Shown here: positions 26,964 to 33,381 of the stretch, piece by piece
Layout of the letters: the number at the start of each line of letters is the position of its first letter
Position numbering within the stretch: the first letter of the stretch is position 1
DNA from: Lentisphaerota bacterium
Lineage (GTDB): Bacteria > Verrucomicrobiota > Kiritimatiellia > CAIQIC01 > Lenti-01
Length of the DNA: 50,661 nucleotides
NCBI GenBank assembly: GCA_012514035.1
Contig: JAAZBB010000016.1
Location: 1 to 50,661, forward strand
Direction of reading: 5' to 3'
The notes under the pieces: model-generated
Seen by the model: only the letters and a program-made list of their open reading frames with translations
Database searches by the model: none
Told to the model about the DNA's origin: nothing
Translations under genes and position numbers: made by a program

Positions 26964-29693
26964 TCAGGCCTCCGCAGGCTCTGGCGCGGCGCAGACAGCG
27001 GCAGGCGCGGCGACGGCTTCGACTGCGTAGATGCCGCGCTGGCGCGCGGGCAGCTCGCCGTCGCGCTTGCTCTTGTTCCAGTTGTTGATCTTGCTGAAGT
27101 AGCCGACGACGCGGGTTTCGCCCTCGACGTGCACCGAGCCGCAAGAGGTGCATTTTTGCTTCAGGCCGCGCATGTTGTGGCCGCAATCGAGGCAATAGGT
27201 GAATTCCGGCGAGAGAGTCACCTGCGCCGACTGCGTGCGGAAGAACGTCTCGCGCATGAGGGTTTCAATGGCCTGCGGCGACGGGCGTTCCTCGCCGATG
27301 AAGGCGTGGGTGATGGCGCCGCTCTCGATCAGGCTGTGGAACTGGGCCTGCTTGCGGATGCGCTCGACCAGCGAAACCGGGGCATCCGCGCACAGGTGCA
27401 CGCTGTTGGTGTAATAGGCCACGTCTTCGCTGCCGCCCTTGTAGACCTGCAGCGCTTCGTCGCGGTAGTACACCAGATCGGCCTTGGCCAGCCGGCGCGC
27501 GGCGCTTTCGGCGGGCGATTCTTCCAGCGTGAGCTTCATCTTGTGCTTCACGGAAAGCTTCTTGCAGCGCAGGAACATGTGGGCCACGATCTTCTCGCCC
27601 AGCCGCAGGGCTTCCTTGCTCTCGTGGAATTCCTTGCCCATCAGGAAGCGCACGGCGTCGTTCACGCCGATGAGCCCGATGATGTAGGTGGCCTTGTCGA
27701 GCTCGACATAGGGCTTGCCGTCGCAGGCCTCCTTGCCGATCTGCCACAGGGGGAAGCCGGGACCGCTGATCATTTCGGCGATGCGCGCGCGCTTCTGCTC
27801 GTGGGCCTTCACGCACAGGTCCATCATCTTGTCGATTTCGGCGACGAGTCCGTCGAACGTGCGCGTGCCGGCGCGGGCGGCGCGGTACATGCACTGGGGG
27901 ATGTTGATGGTGACGTTCTGGAAGCCGCAGAAGCGCAGGCTCTCGGGGTGCCGGAGCATGTAGTTGTCCTGGATCGTCGTGCGCAGGCGGCAGCAGGCGG
28001 ACAGCGTGACCTCGTCGCGGTCGAAGATGAAATAGACCGAGCCGTTGCGGCTGGCCACTTCGCACGCGCGGCGATAGATCGCCATTTGTGCCGGATCGGT
28101 GAAGGTCTCGGCGCTGACGTGAAAATCGCACTTCGGGAATTCGAAGACGTGGCCGTTGGCGTCGCCGGCCTCCCAGACGTCGAGCAAGGCGCGGGTCAGC
28201 TCGCGGGCTTCTTCCTCGAAGTCGCCGTAGGTCAGGATGCGTTCGCCGCGGGCGGCGAGATCCTTCTCCACGTCGGCGTCGTAGACCTGCCCGTGCTTCG
28301 GATCGGCCACCTCGCGCAGGACGCAGCGGCGGGAACCGTCGGCTTCCGTCAGGTGGAGTTCCATCATGCGGTTGCCGTGGGCGTCTTTTTCTGCGCGGAT
28401 GGTTTCCGCGAGGCGGGCGACGGTGCCGTCGGCGCGGCGCAGCATGTAGCGGCCGTGGGGCCCGACGGCGGGCACGGTCTTGAGATAGCTCGGTACGCCG
28501 GTATGGATGTTGAAATCGAGGAAGATCGTCTGGCCGCCGCGCGAAAACGCGTTCTGGGCGCCGCCGAAGATCAGGCCCTGGGCCACCTGGCGGATTTCCT
28601 TGGCGGACTTGCCGCGCAGATAGGGTGCGAACATGATGTTGATGTAGGCCAGGCCGAGGGCGCCGGCGTAGTTGGCCTGCATGGAGGCCACGAACGTGTT
28701 CAGGTGGCCCGTCAGCACATGGGCGCTCGAGGCGGGCGCGCTGTCATTGTTGAGGTTGTTCAGCCCGCGCAGGCCGTACTTCTTGACGTATTCGACGGAG
28801 TGCGACGAGCAGTAGACGCGGTGCGGATAGCCCAGGTCGTGCAGGTGCAGCGCGCCGGTGTTGTGCGCGTTCTTAAGGTCGGCGGAGAAAATCGTGTCCA
28901 GCGCCCACTGCTTGAGCACCAGTTCCGCGATGCCCAACTGGACGGCCTCGGGATTGTTGTTGACGATGTTGCTGTTCTCGAGGCTCTTCGCGTACATCAG
29001 CCGGTCCACGAACTGACGCGAGACGCCGTAGACCGACAGGTCACGCAGTTGATGGCGGTAGCCGCGCAGCGACAGCTCGTTATTGAGCAGCTCGCGGATC
29101 AGCGTGCTGTCCACGCTGCCCATGCCGCTGGCGATGACCTGGTTTTCCACCGTCTTGGCGATGTTGAGCGCGACCTCTTCGTTCAGATCGGTGTGGCGCA
29201 CGAGCGTTTCGATGAGTTCCTTGCGGTCCCATGGCAGCGTGTTTCCGTGCACGACGGATTCGACCATCAGCATGCTGGCGTCGGTGAGGTCCACCGGCTT
29301 GTTGCCGGCGTGCTTGTGCTGACTGCGCACGCGGATGCGCTCCCGGGCCAGCTGGCGGTGCTTGCGGAAGCGCTTGTAGGCGGCCACGATCGGCGCATAG
29401 CCCTGCTCGGCCAGCACGATCTCGATCAGGTCCTGCATGTCCTCGATGTGCGGAATGCGCTGTCCGTGGTCGTCGGCCGACACATGGTATTCGCTGTGCG
29501 GATCGGACAACTGCTGGATGACCAGATCGGCCATCTGCTCGGGCATGGTTTCGCCGACCTCCACATGGTCGCGGCGGCGAACTTCGTCGGCGGCGCGGAA
29601 AATGGCCTGGATGATCTTGTCGCGGCTGAACGGCACCACCATGCCATTGCGCTTGCGGAATCCATCAAAGACAGTGGCCTCGGTCGGTTTCAT
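26964..29693 (-). CDS. nrdD: Anaerobic (class III) ribonucleoside-triphosphate reductase NrdD
   Basis: Reduces ribonucleotides to deoxyribonucleotides without oxygen, using a glycyl radical. The 909-residue protein begins with an ATP-cone regulatory domain (about residues 1-100, VFDGFRKRNGMVVPFSRDKI). The large barrel contains the active-site region LSACCRLRT and the substrate loop QNVTINIPQCMYRA. Near the C-terminus a zinc site is formed by C834, C837, C848 and C851. The glycyl radical site is G864 in TRVVGYFSK. An alanine-rich tail extends 45 residues past it. I chose the ATG at 29693, with AGGA upstream; a start at 29723 is possible. The operon continues with a redoxin and nrdG. Confidence 0.95.
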   Translation of the reverse strand: MKPTEATVFDGFRKRNGMVVPFSRDKIIQAIFRAADEVRRRDHVEVGETMPEQMADLVIQQLSDPHSEYHVSADDHGQRIPHIEDMQDLIEIVLAEQGYAPIVAAYKRFRKHRQLARERIRVRSQHKHAGNKPVDLTDASMLMVESVVHGNTLPWDRKELIETLVRHTDLNEEVALNIAKTVENQVIASGMGSVDSTLIRELLNNELSLRGYRHQLRDLSVYGVSRQFVDRLMYAKSLENSNIVNNNPEAVQLGIAELVLKQWALDTIFSADLKNAHNTGALHLHDLGYPHRVYCSSHSVEYVKKYGLRGLNNLNNDSAPASSAHVLTGHLNTFVASMQANYAGALGLAYINIMFAPYLRGKSAKEIRQVAQGLIFGGAQNAFSRGGQTIFLDFNIHTGVPSYLKTVPAVGPHGRYMLRRADGTVARLAETIRAEKDAHGNRMMELHLTEADGSRRCVLREVADPKHGQVYDADVEKDLAARGERILTYGDFEEEARELTRALLDVWEAGDANGHVFEFPKCDFHVSAETFTDPAQMAIYRRACEVASRNGSVYFIFDRDEVTLSACCRLRTTIQDNYMLRHPESLRFCGFQNVTINIPQCMYRAARAGTRTFDGLVAEIDKMMDLCVKAHEQKRARIAEMISGPGFPLWQIGKEACDGKPYVELDKATYIIGLIGVNDAVRFLMGKEFHESKEALRLGEKIVAHMFLRCKKLSVKHKMKLTLEESPAESAARRLAKADLVYYRDEALQVYKGGSEDVAYYTNSVHLCADAPVSLVERIRKQAQFHSLIESGAITHAFIGEERPSPQAIETLMRETFFRTQSAQVTLSPEFTYCLDCGHNMRGLKQKCTSCGSVHVEGETRVVGYFSKINNWNKSKRDGELPARQRGIYAVEAVAAPAAVCAAPEPAEA

Positions 29694-29837
29694 GGGTGCA
29701 TCATCCTGTGGTTGGGGTGCCATCGAAAATCGAACGGTACAAGGCCACAAAGACCCCGCACCGTTTGTTGCCACTTAAAGCGAAATCCAACCCGGGGGCA
29801 ACCCCACAAGGGAATTTTTGGGAAAATACATGCCAGC

Positions 29838-29885
29838 CCACTACATACTGTCATTGTGAATTGTCAATACCACAACGAAATGTGT
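29838..29885. promoter_or_regulatory. Paired NrdR-box-like sites and promoter upstream of nrdD
   Basis: Two 16-bp sites at 29838-29853 and 29870-29885 each match 11 of 16 positions of the NrdR box (ACAC-wATATATw-GTGT). Their centres are 32 bp apart, about three helical turns, as in known NrdR-regulated genes. Between them a perfect TTGACA lies on the minus strand (29867-29862), pointing to nrdD. NrdR represses ribonucleotide reductase genes when dATP is abundant. No nrdR gene is in the window. Confidence 0.48.
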
Positions 29886-30013
29886 TTTATGGGTCTGTAA
29901 TGTCGTTATAAGCAATAGGTTGCGACCTGCCGGGCCAAGGGGTGCCGGAATCGGACGCCTGGACGGATCATCCTGCCGCAGGCGGCATGCGGCGGAGCAG
30001 AAAACCGGAACAC

Positions 30014-30051
30014 AAACCGCTCGTCGGAACTCATCCGGCGGGCGGTTTTTT
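30014..30051 (+). terminator. Strong plus-strand terminator without an upstream plus-strand gene
   Basis: AAACCGC (30014-30020) pairs with GCGGTTT (30042-30048). Seven more pairs, two of them G-U, lie inside, with a seven-base loop and a T tract at 30046-30051. The nearest upstream plus-strand gene ends at 25019, so it may end an unannotated small transcript. Confidence 0.7.
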
Positions 30052-30065
30052 CGGGCGGCAGGCCG

Positions 30066-30160
30066 GTTATTCCCCGGCCTTGATGGCATCCCACAGTTTC
30101 GTGTACTTGACGTTGTTCTCGCCCAGATCGCCGATCATTTCCAGCTTGGCGATCACTTCC
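30066..30160 (-). pseudogene. Fragment of potD 3' end (left copy of 95-bp direct repeat)
   Basis: The minus strand encodes EVIAKLEMIGDLGENNVKYT and continues to KLWDAIKAGE and a stop codon, exactly the end of the intact potD at 36348. DNA identity to 36347-36441 is 94 of 95; the single difference (30088) is synonymous. The rest of the gene is absent. It marks the left edge of the TonB/ABC segment. Confidence 0.9.
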
Positions 30161-30477
30161 TCGGTGGGAATGCATTGAACTGGAATCGATCTCATTGGAC
30201 TGGGGTCGCCGCTGGCCGCGCCTACCTTCCGCATGGCGCACATCACCCAAAGAGGTCATCCAGGACATCAACCTTGATCACGGCGCCCTTCTTCTCTCCA
30301 ATTCAATCGGATCTTGTCTGCCTTGGATTGTCGCCCGGTCGTTTCGGTTTCTGCTCCGGGGAAGGGTTCTGTCGACCGAATCCCGTTTGCGCCGATCCCC
30401 GCACTGGCTTTCCTGTGAACCCTTTGTTCGCCGCATGCGTTTGAATGGAAAAAGAAACCACCACCCGGAGATTAACC
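30161..30477. other. Leader region upstream of the TonB receptor gene
   Basis: No convincing gene. On the minus strand a 17-codon open stretch near 30234-30290 reads EKKGAVIKVDVLDDLFG and stops, like the end of a lost protein, but I cannot assign it. No Fur-like palindrome is visible. The receptor's ribosome-binding site CCGGAG lies about ten bases before its ATG. Confidence 0.4.
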
Positions 30478-32607
30478 ATGTTGCGTCCCTGTCCCGTTCT
30501 TGCCGCCACGCTGCTGCTTTTCCCCATGACCGCCCCTGCCGCCGATGAACCCGCCCGGATGGCTCCGGTAGTCGTCACCGCCCCCGCCGACTCCCTGCAC
30601 GTCGCCGCTTCCGACTCCGCCACCCTCCTTGCGGCCGACCCGGCCGAACTACCCCTTTCCGTGGAAGTCCTCCCCCAGGCCCTGCTGGACCAGCGCAACG
30701 TCACCAGCGTCTATGACTCCCTGGAACAGACATCCGGCGTCTTCACCGGCGGCAAATCCTCCTTTACCGTCAGTTCGGGCAAGCCGTCCATCCGCGGCTT
30801 CGGCGGCAACGACGTCCTGCTCGACGGCATGGTCCTGCCCGCGCGCATGCCCATCTTCCTCGATGCCGCCGGCCTCTCCGGCATCGAAATCTTCAAGGGC
30901 CCCCTCAACAGCACCCTCGGCGGCCAGAGCGCCCTCCAAGGCAGCGGCGGCGGCGTCAATCTCGTCGGCAAAACGCCTGATTTCAACGGCTCATTCCTCC
31001 GCCTCTCCCTCGGCTCCACCTTCGGCAACGGCGAGTCCGTCCGCTTCACCGCCGACCCCAACCAGGTGCTTTCCGACGATCTCGCCGTCCGCGCCCCCCT
31101 CGCCCTGACCTACGAGCAGCCCTTCTACCTTCCCGGCGGCGTGGACGGCGACTGGACCGCCGCCGCCTCCCCTTCCGTCGCCTGGAAACCCGGCGAAAAC
31201 ACCACGCTGACCCTCGCCGTCTCCTGGCTTCAAACCGACCGTGCCGCCTACCAGGGCATCCCTTACCTCAAGGGCGACTTCCTCGTCCCTCTCGACACCT
31301 ACTACGGAACCGGCGACACCCGCGACAAATTCACCGGCGTCGCCGTCCAGTTCCGCGCCGACCACGATTTCAGCGACGACCTCCGCCTGTCCGTCGGCGG
31401 CGGCTATGCCCGCGCCGATGAAGAGCGCTCGCATTGGTCCGTCAGCCCCAATCCCGTCGCCGCTGACGGCATGACCACCCCCCAATACTATGACGAGGTC
31501 CTTGCCTCCCGCACCGCGCGCTTCTCCTATACCGACGGCGAGCATTTGGACGAAAATCTCTCCGCCTTCGCCCGTCTGGCCTGGACCCTCGAAACCGGTC
31601 CCGTCGTCCATCAGCTCGCCGGCGGCGCCGACTGGCTCCGCCGGGAAACCTCCAGCGAATCCTCCATGGGCTCCACCGGCTGGCAGTCCCTCGACCACCC
31701 CGATCTCTCCTCGCCCTCCATGTCCCCCGGCATCGGCGCCAACGAATCCCAGGTGGACCGCACCGGCTTCGTCCTCCAGGACTTCCTCTCCTGGAACCGC
31801 TGGCGCCTGCTCGCCGGCACCCGCCTGGACTACACCGACAGCGACTCCGGCCAAACCGCCTGGTCCTCCAGCCCCCGCCTCGGCCTGACCTTCTTCGTCC
31901 TCCCCGACCAGCTCGCACTCTTCGCCAACGCCACCCTCGCCGAGGGCCCCAACTTCGGCTACTCCGATATCCACGGCAACGAACTCGACGACCCCTGGCG
32001 CTCCGAACAGTTCGAGGCCGGCACCAAGCTGCGCGTCATGGACCACCTCTGGTTCACCCTCGCCGCCTTCCAGATCACCCAGCAGGACGTGCCCGAACTC
32101 GATCCCCTCGACCCCTCCAACAACAGCTATGTCCTCAACGGCGAAAACCGCTCCCGCGGCGTCGAGACCACCCTCTCCGGCGAACTCACCCCCGACTGGT
32201 CCTGGTGGGGCTCCTACACCTACTGCGAATACGAAGACATTGACGCCGGCATCGACTTCGAGCGCTTCCCCGCCCACAGCGCCTCCCTCTGGACCGCCTA
32301 CCGCCTGTCCGGCGGCCCCCTCCAGGGCCTGCAGTCCGGCATCGGCCTGCGCGCCAAAAGTAAATACTACACCACCTTCCGCGGCACCTACCTCGGCGAC
32401 GACTACGAAATCGATCCGTCCGTCGTCTTCGACCTCGCCTTCGACTACCCCCTCCCGTGCCTCTCCTCCGACCGCGTTGCCACCCGCCTGGAATTCGGCG
32501 TCAAAAACTTCCTCGACGAGGAATACGTCGAATCCAACCGCCACGGCACCGAAAACTTCCCCGGCGCCCCCCGCACATTCTGGGCGCGCCTGTCCGCCGC
32601 GTTCTAA
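30478..32607 (+). CDS. TonB-dependent siderophore-type outer-membrane receptor
   Basis: A 709-residue outer-membrane receptor. A signal peptide (MLRPCPVLAATLLLFPMTAPA) is followed by a TonB-box-like segment (MAPVVVTAPADS) and a plug domain with LPLSVEVLPQALLDQRNVTSV, SGKPSIRGFGGNDVLLDGM and GIEIFKGPLNSTLGGQSALQGSGGGVNLVGK. A 22-strand-type barrel ends in the C-terminal NFPGAPRTFWARLSAAF. The pattern is that of FhuA/FecA-like ferric-siderophore receptors, so it probably imports a metal chelate using TonB energy. It is the first gene of a three-gene cassette with an ATPase and an FtsX-type permease. Codon choice is extremely C-rich at third positions, unlike the neighbouring nrd genes. The start at 30478 has a good ribosome-binding site. 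Confidence 0.9.
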   Translation: MLRPCPVLAATLLLFPMTAPAADEPARMAPVVVTAPADSLHVAASDSATLLAADPAELPLSVEVLPQALLDQRNVTSVYDSLEQTSGVFTGGKSSFTVSSGKPSIRGFGGNDVLLDGMVLPARMPIFLDAAGLSGIEIFKGPLNSTLGGQSALQGSGGGVNLVGKTPDFNGSFLRLSLGSTFGNGESVRFTADPNQVLSDDLAVRAPLALTYEQPFYLPGGVDGDWTAAASPSVAWKPGENTTLTLAVSWLQTDRAAYQGIPYLKGDFLVPLDTYYGTGDTRDKFTGVAVQFRADHDFSDDLRLSVGGGYARADEERSHWSVSPNPVAADGMTTPQYYDEVLASRTARFSYTDGEHLDENLSAFARLAWTLETGPVVHQLAGGADWLRRETSSESSMGSTGWQSLDHPDLSSPSMSPGIGANESQVDRTGFVLQDFLSWNRWRLLAGTRLDYTDSDSGQTAWSSSPRLGLTFFVLPDQLALFANATLAEGPNFGYSDIHGNELDDPWRSEQFEAGTKLRVMDHLWFTLAAFQITQQDVPELDPLDPSNNSYVLNGENRSRGVETTLSGELTPDWSWWGSYTYCEYEDIDAGIDFERFPAHSASLWTAYRLSGGPLQGLQSGIGLRAKSKYYTTFRGTYLGDDYEIDPSVVFDLAFDYPLPCLSSDRVATRLEFGVKNFLDEEYVESNRHGTENFPGAPRTFWARLSAAF

Positions 32608-32631
32608 CCCCCCTCCCCAGGAGATCCCGAC

Positions 32632-33381
32632 ATGAATCCCGCTCCCCTCCAGGTCCGCTCCGTCGTCAAAACCTTCCGGCAGGGCTCCGCCACCATCCAA
32701 GCCCTCGCCGGCGTGAACCTCGATGTCGCCCCCGGCGAATTCATCGCCATCATGGGCGCCTCCGGCTCCGGCAAGAGCACCCTCCTCCACGCCGTCGCCG
32801 GCCTCACCCGCCTCGACGCCGGCCAGATCCTCGTCAACGGACAGGATCTCGCCGCCCTCTCCGATGCCCGCCTCACCCGCTTCCGCCGGCGTCACATCGG
32901 CCTCGTCTTCCAGGCCTTCAATCTCGTCCCCGTCCTCTCCGCTGAAGACAACATCCGTCTGCCTGCCGACGACCTGCCCGACCTTGACGGCCGCATCCAC
33001 GCCCTCCTCGACCGCCTCGGCATGGCCGCCCGCCGAACGCACAAGCCCGACGCCCTCTCCGGCGGCGAACAGCAGCGCATCGCCATCGCCCGAGCCCTCG
33101 TCACCGATCCCGACCTCCTGCTGGCCGATGAACCCACCGGCAGCCTCGACTCCGTCTCCGGACAGGACATCTGCCGCCTCCTGCGCGAACTTTGCGACGA
33201 ACAGCGCCGCACCATCGTCGTTGTCACCCACGAGCCCGCCGTCGCCATGTGGGCCGACCGCGCCGTCATCCTCCGCGACGGCCGCGACCTCGCCGGCTTT
33301 CCCATCGCGAAGCCCCACAACCCCGAGGCTCTCGCCACCGCCTACCAGCACGCCGTCCAGTCCGCGGAGTCCCGTTCATGA
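32632..33381 (+). CDS. ABC transporter ATP-binding protein (LolD/MacB class)
   Basis: A 249-residue ATPase. Walker A GASGSGKST at 42-50, Q-loop in VFQAFNLVP, signature LSGGEQQR at 142-149, Walker B LLLADEPTG at 162-170, and H-loop in VVVTHEP. The A-S-G-S-G-K-S-T form and the D-E-P-T-G-S-L-D segment place it with LolD, MacB and FtsE-type ATPases, which power mechanotransmission rather than classical solute import. It starts 24 bases after the receptor gene and overlaps the permease start by ATGA, so all three are made together. Pairing with a TonB receptor suggests handling of a metal chelate or a lipid-linked substrate at the envelope. Confidence 0.92.
   Translation: MNPAPLQVRSVVKTFRQGSATIQALAGVNLDVAPGEFIAIMGASGSGKSTLLHAVAGLTRLDAGQILVNGQDLAALSDARLTRFRRRHIGLVFQAFNLVPVLSAEDNIRLPADDLPDLDGRIHALLDRLGMAARRTHKPDALSGGEQQRIAIARALVTDPDLLLADEPTGSLDSVSGQDICRLLRELCDEQRRTIVVVTHEPAVAMWADRAVILRDGRDLAGFPIAKPHNPEALATAYQHAVQSAESRS

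Noticed and set aside
25953-29900. Plus-strand open frame over 1300 codons antisense to nrdD
   Set aside because: nrdD, the redoxin and nrdG on the minus strand carry full catalytic motifs. The plus frame is a by-product of codon bias.
29900-30013. TPP or cobalamin riboswitch
   Set aside because: AGGGGTGCC resembles part of the TPP motif, but the CTGAGA and the ACCTGATCTGG-like parts are missing, and the downstream receptor starts over 400 bases away beyond a terminator.
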